Origin: Natronorubrum bangense
GTDB lineage: Archaea; Halobacteriota; Halobacteria; Halobacteriales; Natrialbaceae
DNA: 64,000 nt
Assembly: GCF_004799645.1 (NCBI RefSeq)
Contig: NZ_CP031305.1
Coordinates: 1,922,001-1,986,000, forward strand
Direction of reading: 5' to 3'
Shown: one piece after another, positions 15,799 to 23,900 of the stretch
Layout: each line of letters begins with the position of its first letter
Numbering within the stretch: the first letter of the stretch is position 1
Position numbers and translations under genes: made by a program
The notes under the pieces: model-generated
The model's database searches: none
What the model was told of the DNA's origin: nothing
Seen by the model: only the letters and a program-made list of their open reading frames with translations

Positions 15799-16073
15799 GC
15801 GACGATGGATCGCGCGTGGCGCTCGATTCGGCCGACTTCTGGCCTGCCGACGCGGACCAAGAGGAGGGGCTCGTCCTCGAGTGGTACGTCAGCGAGGGCA
15901 GTCAGGTCGCTGAGGGCGACCTGCTCTGTGAGTTTCAGGTCGAGAAGATCGATGTCGAGGTCGCTGCCCCGACGAGCGGGAGCGTCGACGAGATCGTCCT
16001 CGAGAAAGACGCGGAACTCGAGCGCGGCGACACGCTTGCCTACCTCACGCTCGATTCGGCCGCTACAGGCTGA
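15795..16073 (+). CDS. Stand-alone lipoyl (biotinyl/lipoyl-attachment) domain protein
   Basis: The product is 92 residues and is essentially one lipoyl domain: EEGLVLEWYVSEGSQVAEGD, then LCEFQVEKIDVEVAAPTSG with the Lys of EKID as the expected lipoylation site, then LEKDAELERGDTLAYL. It lacks the peripheral-subunit-binding and acyltransferase domains of a full E2. Coupled to E1beta by an ATGA overlap, it is presumably the acyl acceptor of the E1 encoded upstream. No E2 catalytic core or E3 gene follows, so these would have to be supplied from elsewhere, or the domain acts as a mobile carrier. Confidence 0.85.
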   Translation: MSDDGSRVALDSADFWPADADQEEGLVLEWYVSEGSQVAEGDLLCEFQVEKIDVEVAAPTSGSVDEIVLEKDAELERGDTLAYLTLDSAATG

Positions 16074-16184
16074 TTTCGCGGGCGTCGTCTCTCGTTTTCC
16101 GCAGCCAAAACCGGATGTGTGTTCGGACGTTTGGACGGTTTTGTCAGAATCTACTTTATAAGCCACTCGAATGTCCCGGGTACG

Positions 16185-17354
16185 ATGACCCGAACTGTAG
16201 CTGTCTTCCTTGCAGTGCTCGTCACGACGGTGACCCTCTCGATCGCCGCCGCTGGCGGGGCTGTGGGCGCGTCACAGCCCGCCGAACCGATGGCGACGAC
16301 GGATGCACAGGCCGACGGATACGCTGGCACCCACGTCGAATTCGACACCTCGAGCAACGCCGTCGTCGACTACCGCGTCGGCGGCCAGCCGGTGTTCGAG
16401 AACGTCACCGTCGAATCCCAGAGTGCCCATCACAGCCAGACCGGGATCGGTGCTGACGTCGGTCTCTCGGCCGTAACGAACCTCTCCGGAATCGGTCTCG
16501 AGATCGCAGCTCAGACCGAGACGCGGGCTGAGATCGCCACCGAGGGATCGGCGTCGCTGTCGGCCCACGACACCGACCGCGGTATCCTGACGGTCAACGC
16601 CGGCGAAGACGCCCAGTACGTCCAGCTGAACCTCTCCGAGGAGAGTACCGCCGAAGGCAGCGATGAGGGCGACCGCGTCCACGTCGAGAGCGGCGACCGA
16701 ACCGGCGTCCTCCTCGTGGCCGGCGACGGCGCAGTTGCCGTCACTGACAACGGCGACGTCGCAGCCGACCTCGAGAGCGAGTCGACGCTGGTCTTTCGCT
16801 CGTACGACGACGGCGAGCGCAACGACAACGCCGTCGAACAGGAACGGCTGATTGCCAACGGAACGGCGACCGCCGAAGTCTACGCCGACGACCGTGACGG
16901 CGACCGCGTTGCAGACGTCGCAACCTACGGACAGGACGTCGCCGTCGAGACCCATGACGAGGCCGACGATCGCCTTGAGATGGCCGTCGAACGCGCCCAG
17001 CACGAGGGGACGGTCGTCATCGTCAGCGTCTCAGAGGCCGCACTCGAGGCCGTTGGCAGTGCCGACGACCTCGCGGTGACCGTCGACGGCGAGGCTGCCG
17101 TCGAAGCCGATTCGTACAGCGACCTCGAGGGCGGGATCGGCGAGGAGCCGCGCTACATGGTGACCCACTCGAGCGAGGCATCCGCAGCTGCCGACGTACT
17201 CGTCGCAGTGGACCACTTCTCGGAGCGCGAGGTGGCGATCCAGGGCGACACCGAGGACGGTGCTGACAGCAGCGAAAGCGACAGTGTGCCCGGCTTCGGC
17301 ATTGCCGTCGCAATCGGTGCGCTGCTCGCCGCCGTCGGCGCACGCGTCCGGTAA
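16185..17354 (+). CDS. Secreted PGF-CTERM surface protein, function unknown
   Basis: The product is 389 residues. It has an N-terminal signal peptide (MTRTVAVFLAVLVTTVTLSI then AAAGGAVGAS), a long acidic, beta-strand-rich extracellular region without a recognised catalytic domain, an Asp/Glu/Ser linker (GDTEDGADSSESDS) and a C-terminal tripartite anchor VPGFGIAVAIGALLAAVGAR-VR. That end is the PGF-CTERM signal processed by archaeosortase A and lipidated in haloarchaea. The ATG at 16185 lies about 28 bases after a TATA-like ACTTTATAAG, consistent with a leaderless transcript. It is likely an S-layer-associated protein. A palindromic repeat begins three bases after its stop. Confidence 0.85.
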   Translation: MTRTVAVFLAVLVTTVTLSIAAAGGAVGASQPAEPMATTDAQADGYAGTHVEFDTSSNAVVDYRVGGQPVFENVTVESQSAHHSQTGIGADVGLSAVTNLSGIGLEIAAQTETRAEIATEGSASLSAHDTDRGILTVNAGEDAQYVQLNLSEESTAEGSDEGDRVHVESGDRTGVLLVAGDGAVAVTDNGDVAADLESESTLVFRSYDDGERNDNAVEQERLIANGTATAEVYADDRDGDRVADVATYGQDVAVETHDEADDRLEMAVERAQHEGTVVIVSVSEAALEAVGSADDLAVTVDGEAAVEADSYSDLEGGIGEEPRYMVTHSSEASAAADVLVAVDHFSEREVAIQGDTEDGADSSESDSVPGFGIAVAIGALLAAVGARVR

Positions 17355-17357
17355 GCT

Positions 17358-17440
17358 ATCGTAGCCATTGGAAGTCAGTGCGTACCTGATCGCACGACAG
17401 CTGTGCGATCAGTGTGCAAACAGTTTCAGCTGTTACTATA
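17358..17440. repeat. Palindromic dispersed element, copy 2
   Basis: This copy starts three bases after the PGF-CTERM gene stop. It contains a perfect core hairpin GATCGCAC-GACAGCT-GTGCGATC and flanking arms GTAGCCATTGG and TTTCAGCTGTTACTA. It aligns along its whole length with 677-757 and by its arms with 54471-54555. It could act as a terminator-like structure for the upstream gene or be a small mobile element. Confidence 0.7.
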
Positions 17441-17571
17441 CTGCCGAGTTCCGACCGCGACTGCCGAAAGTCCGGAATCGATGCTTTTCACGCTATCTCG
17501 TTAATAACTGTGTCAGCATACGTCTAGAAACCGTTATTATTGTGGGACGCCTAACTGTTCTCCGATTATCT

Positions 17572-18045
17572 ATGAGATCCTTTGACGAGATGAACCGCAT
17601 GTTCCGTGAGATGGACCGCACCTTCGATCAGCTCCGATCGGCCTGGCTGTCCGAGTTTGCAACCCCTGGCCTCGAACCTGCCCTCGAGAGCGGGGCCGAA
17701 CGCGAAATGATGCCTTCGATGTACGCTGGGGAGACGACGGCAACCCTCGAAGACGAGGGCGACCGCTACGTCTATGTGATGGACCTGCCGGGGTTCGAGA
17801 AGGACGACATCGACCTCACGTTCCACGACGGACTGCTGTCGATTCGCGCCCAGACCGACGTCGAGAAGGGCTCTGACGCGTATTGATCCGTCCGCTCGCG
17901 TCGGATCAGTCGTCAGGTCCCCGTCCCGAACGCGGTCGTCACCGACGAGATCACCGCCAGCTACCACAACGGCGTTCTCGAGGTACACTTGCCGATCGTT
18001 GACGACGACCGTGACGACCACGGCCACCACATCGACATCGAGTGA
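17572..18045 (+). pseudogene. Hsp20/alpha-crystallin small heat-shock protein gene, interrupted by an in-frame TGA
   Basis: The reading frame opens at the ATG at 17572 with a haloarchaeal Hsp20 N terminus (MNRMFREMDRTFDQLRSAW) and the alpha-crystallin segments YVYVMDLPGFEKDDIDLTF and GLLSIRAQTDV. It meets TGA at 17884-17886 (codon 105). The same frame then continues without shift through SVRSRRISRQVPVP, DEITASYHNGVLEVHLPIV and an acidic/His tail to a second stop at 18043-18045. Together the parts make a normal-length Hsp20 of about 156 residues. One base change (for example from CGA or TGG) explains the stop. Either the gene is inactive, a truncated chaperone is made, or the codon is read through or is a sequencing error. 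Confidence 0.8.
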
Positions 18046-18310
18046 GTCGGCTGCGAGATTCGACCTGGCCGGTCTCTCTTCTGCAGCCGCCATCTGTAAT
18101 GACGGTACAACTCGAAGCCAACATCGTACAACAGTCTTGGGTTTTGTTTCAAACGTATCAGTTACAGCTACTGAACCCTCACCACATCCAATGCGATCTC
18201 CGGGCTTGAGGAGACGCTTGACTGACCCTCTCTGGCACAATGACACCGTGCCGTATAGAAACTCAACGGCCGGCCACGCACTTTTCCCTCCCGAGGTGAT
18301 ACTGCTGTCT

Positions 18311-18841
18311 GTGACTCGAGTGGTCCGGCAGGCAACCACTGACGATATCTGGGCCGTCCACGCGACCGCGCGCCAGAGTTGGCACGCCGCGTACGACGAC
18401 CTCCTCGGTGCCGACCGCGTCGACGACATCGTCGACGAGTGGTACGCGATCGGCGACCTCGAGTCGTCGATCAGCGACGCGAGCGGCCGCGCTGACATCG
18501 CGTTTCTCGTCGCCGAGGGCGCTGACGCTGCCGGCGACGGGTTCGCGGACGACTGCTATGGATTTGCACAGGTCGTCCCGTGGCCGGAAGACACTACGGT
18601 GGGGTATCTGACTCGACTCTACGTCCGACCGGACGTGTGGGGCGAGGGCGTTGGTACAGCGTTACTCGAGCGTCTCGAGGCGGATCTCGACGACACGTTC
18701 GAGCGACTGCGACTGGCTGTCCTCGTCGACAACGAGCGGGGGATTTCGTTCTACGAAGCTGCGGGGTTCGAACACGTCGCGACGCGAGAGACGGATCTGG
18801 CCGACGGCCTCGAGGAACGCGTCTACGAGAAGTCGCTCTGA
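18311..18841 (+). CDS. GNAT family N-acetyltransferase
   Basis: The product is 176 residues. The acetyl-CoA-binding motif A is LTRLYVRPDVWGEGVGTALL and motif B includes LAVLVDNERGISFYEAAGFE, both typical of GNAT enzymes. The N terminus (RQATTDDIWAVHATARQSWH) matches YitH/RimI-like members. It transfers an acetyl group from acetyl-CoA to an amine; the substrate is unknown. The start is taken as GTG at 18311, because no ATG lies between it and conserved sequence and the upstream open frame overlaps the hsp20 remnant region; GTG at 18320 is an alternative. It is convergent with the RNB ribonuclease gene. Confidence 0.82.
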   Translation: MTRVVRQATTDDIWAVHATARQSWHAAYDDLLGADRVDDIVDEWYAIGDLESSISDASGRADIAFLVAEGADAAGDGFADDCYGFAQVVPWPEDTTVGYLTRLYVRPDVWGEGVGTALLERLEADLDDTFERLRLAVLVDNERGISFYEAAGFEHVATRETDLADGLEERVYEKSL

Positions 18842-18955
18842 ACTCGCCCATAGAACGGCGCAGCGACTCGGAGCAGTTCGGGCAGTTCGGCGATGAGCCA
18901 CACACTGGCTCGAAATTCGATCGGGGACGATCGAGCCGATGGGCAGCGCCGCTGC

Positions 18956-20254
18956 TTACAGCGTTTTCTCCGCTTTGTCGTCGTCGACGACTTCGATCCC
19001 GCGGTTGTTGACTGCCATCGGATCGAGGCCGACCTCCTGCAGGAAGTTCTTGTACTCGCGTTCGCACTGCTCGGCGTCTTTCTGTTTGTCGCTGGCCCGA
19101 TCACAGAGTTCGATGAGGTTCTCCGGGACGTCGTTCTGGTAGACGATCCAGTGGTTGATCAGGTCGCTAAGCCGGCGAATCGGGCTCGTGAAGTGGCCGT
19201 AGATCTCGAAATTCAGCGCGTGGTGGCCGCCGAACGGATCGTTCATGTACTTCGCGCGGGGCATCACTTTCATCACCGCCCACTGGATCTTGTCGAGTTG
19301 GCGACCGGGAGCGTCCTCGAGTGTCGCGTTGACGGCCTTTCGCGGGTCGTCCCACGTGTCGCCGGGGATGGAGACACCGTCTAAGTCCTGGATCTCTCGA
19401 AGCGCTTCGGACCACTCGTCGGGGCTTGGCTGTGGGTGGACCCGGTACATCGCCTCGACGCCACGGTTCCACATCAGTTCGTGCGTGACGGCCTTGTTGG
19501 CCTTGAGCATACACTCCTCGATGATCGTGTGGGCGCGGTCTCGAGCGGGATTCAAGACGAGCGACCCGTCCTCTTTGCGCTGTTCGTGCATCCGGTCGGC
19601 GACCTCATGCACCAGTTTGTTCTCCTCGTGCAGCGGCGCGTCGGGATCTTCGAGGCGATTCTCGGCCTGGGAGTAGGTGAGTCGCTCGTCGGATTCGATG
19701 ACCGACTTGTAGATGTCGATGGTCTCGTAGGAGAGATGCTCCTTGTCGAGGTGCATCTCGACTGTGTGAGCCAGTCGGTCCTCGTTGGGAACCAGTGAAC
19801 AGACCGTCTCGGCCAGCACGGGCGGGAGCATGTGGATCGTATAGCCCGGCAGATAGACTGTGTTTCCGCGCTCGACGGCTTCGTCCCACATCGCCGTCTC
19901 GGGGTTGACGTAGTGGGTCACGTCGGCGATGTGGACCCAGAGCACGTACTCGTCCTCGCGTTCTTCGATCGAGAGCGCGTCGTCGAAGTCCTGTGCGTCG
20001 ATCGGGTCCGTCGTCCACGTCGTCAGGTCCCGCAGGTCTTTGCGTTCGTCGAGTTCCTCTTGAATCTCCGCCTCGACGCCCTCGGTTCGCGCCTCGGCTT
20101 CCTCGAGGACGGCCGCGGGAAACTCACCACGAATCTCGAGTTTCTCGAACAGTTCTTCGCGTTTGTTCTCCAGATGTCGTGCGAGGTCCTCGCTGATCTC
20201 GACAGGGCCCTGCCCTTCGGCCGTACCGGCTTCGGCCTGTGCGTCGTCACTCAT
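18956..20254 (-). CDS. RNB-domain 3'-5' exoribonuclease (RNase R/II-like), compact form
   Basis: The product is 432 residues. The RNB catalytic motif is TDPIDAQDFDDALS (residues 82-95, with the metal-binding Asp residues), followed by WVHIADVTHYV, RGNTVYLPGYTIHMLPP, SYETIDIYKSVIES and the conserved YGHFTSPIRRLSDLINHW near the end. The N-terminal cold-shock domains and C-terminal S1 domain of bacterial RNase R are absent, as in known short haloarchaeal RNB proteins. It should degrade RNA processively from the 3' end in the cytosol. The ATG at 20252-20254 is followed by an acidic leader of about 20 residues. It precedes no obvious operon partner; the zinc-finger gene lies 99 bases upstream. Confidence 0.9.
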   Translation of the reverse strand: MSDDAQAEAGTAEGQGPVEISEDLARHLENKREELFEKLEIRGEFPAAVLEEAEARTEGVEAEIQEELDERKDLRDLTTWTTDPIDAQDFDDALSIEEREDEYVLWVHIADVTHYVNPETAMWDEAVERGNTVYLPGYTIHMLPPVLAETVCSLVPNEDRLAHTVEMHLDKEHLSYETIDIYKSVIESDERLTYSQAENRLEDPDAPLHEENKLVHEVADRMHEQRKEDGSLVLNPARDRAHTIIEECMLKANKAVTHELMWNRGVEAMYRVHPQPSPDEWSEALREIQDLDGVSIPGDTWDDPRKAVNATLEDAPGRQLDKIQWAVMKVMPRAKYMNDPFGGHHALNFEIYGHFTSPIRRLSDLINHWIVYQNDVPENLIELCDRASDKQKDAEQCEREYKNFLQEVGLDPMAVNNRGIEVVDDDKAEKTL

Positions 20255-20353
20255 ACGGAGGGGTACGAACGAAAGCGTAAAAGTCGTGTCGGGACGGCCG
20301 GCACAGTCATCTGCCGGTCGCGACGCCTCGAAACCGACACACGGTCGACGGGG

Positions 20354-20647
20354 TCAGGACTCCTCTTCAAGCGTTCCGTACCGTTCCTCGACGGTCTCGA
20401 GATAGCTCGAGAGAAAGCGTTCCCGTGTCGCTTCGCCCGCTTCGAGTTCGACCAGCAATCCCTCGAGTTCGTCCCGCGGGTAGTGACAGAGGCCGTCGTA
20501 ACAGGATTTACAGAGATGTTCGAACGACTTGTCGTCGCGGTCCCAGCGGTCGCCGTGTTTGTCGTACTCGCGCGCCTTCGACCGGGACACCTGCTCGCCG
20601 CAGGCGAGACATGTAACCGTCTCAGTGTGGGTCCGGGAGAGCCACAT
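20354..20647 (-). CDS. Conserved haloarchaeal zinc-binding protein, function unknown
   Basis: The product is 97 residues with two CxxC pairs: VTCLACGEQVSRSKAREYD and FEHLCKSCYDGLCHYPRDEL. Spacing fits a zinc ribbon or HNH-like metal knot. The remaining part is helical and acidic. The pattern is familiar from small haloarchaeal proteins of unknown function, and no enzymatic motif is visible. It lies upstream of the RNB gene on the same strand with a 99-base gap, so co-transcription is possible; an RNA-related role is only suggested by that context. Confidence 0.75.
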   Translation of the reverse strand: MWLSRTHTETVTCLACGEQVSRSKAREYDKHGDRWDRDDKSFEHLCKSCYDGLCHYPRDELEGLLVELEAGEATRERFLSSYLETVEERYGTLEEES

Positions 20648-20796
20648 GTCTTCACCGACTCTGTGCTATTACTTAGCAATTCTCACACGTCTTCGCCGAG
20701 ACGACTGTCCGGGCGACCGATCAGTCGTCGGACTGGGGTGTTTCCAGTACACCGGCTTTCGGCAGGACAGTGAGCCGGTGCGTCGGTCTCTCGTTC

Positions 20797-20847
20797 GTCG
20801 CGTGAATCGGTCTCGTCACCTGGTGTCGGTCTCGTCGCGTGAATCGG
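20797..20847. repeat. Short direct repeat in the spacer
   Basis: The 14-base unit GTCGCGTGAATCGG occurs at 20797-20810 and 20834-20847, each preceded by a related CGGTCTC segment, with a period of 37 bases. It lies in the 223-base spacer between two same-strand genes (20647 and 20871). It may be a simple local duplication; no function is visible. Confidence 0.45.
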
Positions 20848-20870
20848 CTGTGATCGCGGCCGACTGCACG

Positions 20871-22241
20871 CTATTCGCCGTCTCCACCGTCGGGAACGGA
20901 TGGTCGTTCGCGTTTGCTGTCGAGGTCTGTGTCAGCGTCGGGCACCTCGAGCGGCCCGTCCGGATCGATCACCGTTCGCGCGGGAATCGGCTCTTTCGGC
21001 GGCGGACGACGCGCGATCAGTCGCTGGAAGCGCGTGAGATCTCGAGGCTTGTCGGTATCGATCTCCTCGTACTCGACGACGATCCGATCCCCCTCGGCGA
21101 AGATTCGGACGTAGTTCAGCTGGAACGAAGGCACGTAGACGCCCGGCAGCCGCGAGAACCGCGTCTCGACGTGTTGGAGTTTCTTCAGCCAGGTGCCCGT
21201 GTTGACGACGACCCGGTCGCCCCACTTCGCCAGCGACGCGCGGTGGGTGTGACCGTAGACGTAGACGCAGACGTCGCGGTTCGCCTCGAGCGTTTCCTGG
21301 GCCGCGTTCAGGAACGGCTCGTCGCCCTGTCCGACGCGAATCCCCGAAAGTGCGACGCCGAAGCGCTCGAGCGTGTGCCTGAGATCGTGTCTGAAGAACC
21401 ACAGCGGGACCGCGAGCAACAGGAGGACGGCGATGATCACGAGGTTGATCGTGACGATGATCTCGAGGACGATATCGGCGATGCCGAGCGCGTGGACAAC
21501 GAGATTGTCGGTGAACAGTCGTGCCGGGAGGATCCCCGCGACCTCGAGAACGGTCCCGAAGAGGTAGACGAGCGTGATGTTGAAGAATAACAGCAGCGGG
21601 ACGATGATCGCCCGCAGGTACGGACTCATCTCCCGGTAAAAGTAGTTCGAGAGGAGCCAGCGCGGGATCTCCTCCATCGGGGCCACCGACTGGATGTCGC
21701 GCAGCCAGTCGCCGCTGGCTCGTCCCGAGTAGCGGCCAGCCGTATCGACGATCCGCTGGACGACGAAGTAGCCGACCGGGAGCGCGTCGGGGTTGCCCCA
21801 GTCGGGCAGCCGGTTGTTCGCGTCGTGTTGCTGGCCGTGTTCGATCCAGATCTCCCCGTCGCCGACTTCGCGGGTGATCGCGATTTCGGGCTCGAGCGCG
21901 ACGTTGAACTCTGCGAGTCGATCGACGTGTGCAGGGTAGCAGGCGAGATCGTAGTCGTGGTTGCCCGGAATAAGCGTGATATCGATCTCCGCACCGGTCG
22001 CGCGGAGTTGCTCGAACACTCGCGGATGATCCGCGATCACGCGCTCGAGTTTCGCCGGTCCCGTCACTTCGGCGTACTCCCACAATCCGAAGGCGTCGCC
22101 GTTGATAATCAGTTCGACGTCGCCGCCGCGCTCTTCGAGATCCGCGAGAAAGTCGAGGAGTTCGACCTCGAAATCGAGCGTCGTGAGCTGCTCGTCGCCG
22201 CCCATGTGGAGGTCGCTGATAAAGACGTACTCGGTGGCCAT
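20871..22241 (-). CDS. Calcineurin-like metallophosphoesterase with an embedded membrane domain
   Basis: The product is 456 residues. The phosphoesterase motifs are present in order: ISDLHMGG (residues 8-15), NGDAFGLWE, IPGNHDYDL, IEHGQQHD and, much later, VYGHTHRA. Between the last two (about residues 205-310) there are three strongly hydrophobic segments (LRAIIVPLLLFFNITLVYLF, an IADIVLEIIVTINLVIIAVL region and LLLLAVPLWFF) absent from soluble LpxH-like enzymes. The catalytic domain is therefore split by a membrane module, presumably held at the inner membrane face. It would hydrolyse a phosphomonoester or diester; a lipid-linked pyrophosphate is one possibility, not shown. The C-terminal tail is proline-rich and acidic. 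Confidence 0.85.
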   Translation of the reverse strand: MATEYVFISDLHMGGDEQLTTLDFEVELLDFLADLEERGGDVELIINGDAFGLWEYAEVTGPAKLERVIADHPRVFEQLRATGAEIDITLIPGNHDYDLACYPAHVDRLAEFNVALEPEIAITREVGDGEIWIEHGQQHDANNRLPDWGNPDALPVGYFVVQRIVDTAGRYSGRASGDWLRDIQSVAPMEEIPRWLLSNYFYREMSPYLRAIIVPLLLFFNITLVYLFGTVLEVAGILPARLFTDNLVVHALGIADIVLEIIVTINLVIIAVLLLLAVPLWFFRHDLRHTLERFGVALSGIRVGQGDEPFLNAAQETLEANRDVCVYVYGHTHRASLAKWGDRVVVNTGTWLKKLQHVETRFSRLPGVYVPSFQLNYVRIFAEGDRIVVEYEEIDTDKPRDLTRFQRLIARRPPPKEPIPARTVIDPDGPLEVPDADTDLDSKRERPSVPDGGDGE

Positions 22242-22328
22242 CAGTTCTGCTCTGGCGAGCTACCAGCCCCGGAATCATAGTGGTTTGCCCGTTCCCGACG
22301 ATCGGCGGGAGTCGGTTGCTCACCGGGA

Positions 22329-22985
22329 TCAGTCCAGTTCTCGCTCGCTCCGATTCCGTCTCTTCTTCTCCTCGTCCGAGTCGTCGATTTCTCGTTGATA
22401 GTACCGGTTCCAGACCATCTGAGCCGGCGCGATCAGTATCGGGATGAAGTACGCCACGGAGAGGCTTACGGTGGCGACGACAACCGAGAGGGCGAAGACG
22501 GCCGGCGAGATCAGCCCTCGAATCGTGATCAGACGCGCGGCTCCGTCGCTGATCTCGTCGGCCGTAAAGTCGGCTCGAGCCGCATAGGTCCAGACTGCGG
22601 TGATGAGCACGCCGACGAAGACGAAGTTGATCGAGTACAGCGTCCAGGCGAACTGCGTTCCGTAGGTTCCCAGCAGCTCCGTCGGATAGGGGAGAAACGA
22701 TATCGAGAGCAAGAATAGCAGATTCAGCCACAGCAGAATCCGATCGTGGGCCTCGATGTACCGAAAGTGGTTGTGGTGGATGTTCCAGTAGAGTCCGACG
22801 ACGACGAAACTCAGGAGGTAGCTGACGAGCAGCGTCTCCTGGTCGGCCACCGCCGCCGGCAGCTCCGAGGCGGAGACGTCCGGCACCTCGAACTGCAACA
22901 CCAGCAGCGTGAGCACGATGGCGAACACGCCGTCGCTCAGCCCCTCCATTCGGTCCGTCTCCGGACCGCCGAGCGTCCGTACCAT
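22329..22985 (-). CDS. TMEM175/DUF1211 family membrane protein, probable cation channel
   Basis: The product is 218 residues with about six hydrophobic helices. The family signature R-x(3)-SDGVFAI is seen as RMEGLSDGVFAIVLTLLVLQ at the first helix, followed by YLLSFVVVGLYWNIHHNHF in the third. Prokaryotic TMEM175 proteins form potassium-permeable channels. The start is the ATG at 22983-22985, giving MVRTLGGPETDRMEG; the upstream open frame looks non-coding. The C terminus is charged and cytosolic (SDEEKKRRNRSERELD). It stands 87 bases upstream of the phosphoesterase gene on the same strand. Confidence 0.82.
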   Translation of the reverse strand: MVRTLGGPETDRMEGLSDGVFAIVLTLLVLQFEVPDVSASELPAAVADQETLLVSYLLSFVVVGLYWNIHHNHFRYIEAHDRILLWLNLLFLLSISFLPYPTELLGTYGTQFAWTLYSINFVFVGVLITAVWTYAARADFTADEISDGAARLITIRGLISPAVFALSVVVATVSLSVAYFIPILIAPAQMVWNRYYQREIDDSDEEKKRRNRSERELD

Positions 22986-23159
22986 ACGTGGGTGTCTACT
23001 CGAGGCGACGAATACGCTGCCCCGGTTCGCTCGCAGTGAGGGTTCGCCGACGGTCAACGGCTGGTTGTTGGTCGACGGTCCACTCGAGATCACTTCGGAC
23101 CCTCGCTCGACTTGACGCAGAATCTAATCTATTAAATGCACACGGGCGGAAGGGCGAGT

Positions 23160-23639
23160 ATGCAGGTTAAGTCCCGACACCACCTCCGGAGTGACGCCGT
23201 CTCGGACGTAGAGACCACGCTCGAGGAGCAACTTGGCGTCTCACCTGACGGTGATGCCTACGAGCGTGTCGAATTCGAGAACACCGACTGGGAAGTCATC
23301 CTTATCGACGGCGAGCCACAGGTCGCCTACTTCGACGATGAGCCGTTCCTGACGGTTCGCGGGGCCAACGTCTACGAGCCCGAAAAGCAGCTGGTGACGG
23401 TCGATTCCGGCGCGATCTCGTTCGTCAGCGACGGCGCGGACGTGATGCGGCCGGGGATCACGGCGGCCACCGATGACATCTCGCCCGACGATCTGGTCGT
23501 CATCGCCGAGGAAACCCACGGCAAGGTACTTGCCGTCGGCCGCGCCCGCGTCGAGGGGTCGGATATGGTCGGCGACGAGGGCAAAGTCGTCGAGTCGCTT
23601 CACCACGTCGGCGACGATCTCTACGAGTTCGCCGGGTAG
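23160..23639 (+). CDS. PUA-domain RNA-binding protein (archaeal MCT-1/Tma20-like)
   Basis: The product is 159 residues. The N terminus has the pre-PUA pattern of archaeal MCT-1-like proteins (MQVKSRHHLRSDAVSDVE), and the C-terminal PUA domain shows QLVTVDSGAISFVSDGADV, MRPGITAA and LVVIAEETHGKVLAVGRARV. Such proteins bind structured RNA and, in eukaryotes, act with DENR in ribosome recycling. In archaea the role is not settled. The ATG at 23160 follows an AT-rich promoter (TCTAATCTATTAAATGC). A coding-like fragment on the opposite strand begins at the very next base, and sepF follows at 23901. Confidence 0.85.
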   Translation: MQVKSRHHLRSDAVSDVETTLEEQLGVSPDGDAYERVEFENTDWEVILIDGEPQVAYFDDEPFLTVRGANVYEPEKQLVTVDSGAISFVSDGADVMRPGITAATDDISPDDLVVIAEETHGKVLAVGRARVEGSDMVGDEGKVVESLHHVGDDLYEFAG

Positions 23640-23792
23640 TCACCCGTCGGCTTCCGCGAGCAAATCCGCCTCGAGGGCGTCGTCGACGGCGAAGTCATCC
23701 GCGATGTACTCGAGGCCGTGTTCGCCGAGGTCGGTGTTGACGAGACTCTGCGTCGCGACGGCGGCGTGTTCGCTGCCGAACGGACAGCGTTG
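23640..23792 (-). pseudogene. Coding-like 3' gene fragment lacking a start
   Basis: On the minus strand a 50-codon stretch ending in TGA at 23640-23642 has almost perfect haloarchaeal codon bias (third positions nearly all C or G) and a protein-like acidic sequence including LVNTDLGEHGLEYIADDFAV. Upstream the frame is closed by TGA at 23793-23795 and there is no ATG or GTG inside. It abuts the PUA gene stop tail-to-tail. It looks like the surviving end of a small gene whose start was lost by a nonsense change or deletion. No family is recognised. Confidence 0.4.
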
Positions 23793-23900
23793 TCACTTTC
23801 CTCCCGATCCGCTCAGGTCGTTCGTTCCAGCGATCAGTATCGGGACACAAGACATTGTCTGACGTAAGAACTATACTGACGGCGGCGGTGGGTTACGCCA

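Noticed and set aside
20932..22731. A 599-codon minus-strand frame across the phosphoesterase and channel genes
   Set aside because: It is a same-strand shifted frame dominated by R, S and P, typical of an out-of-phase reading of GC-rich genes.
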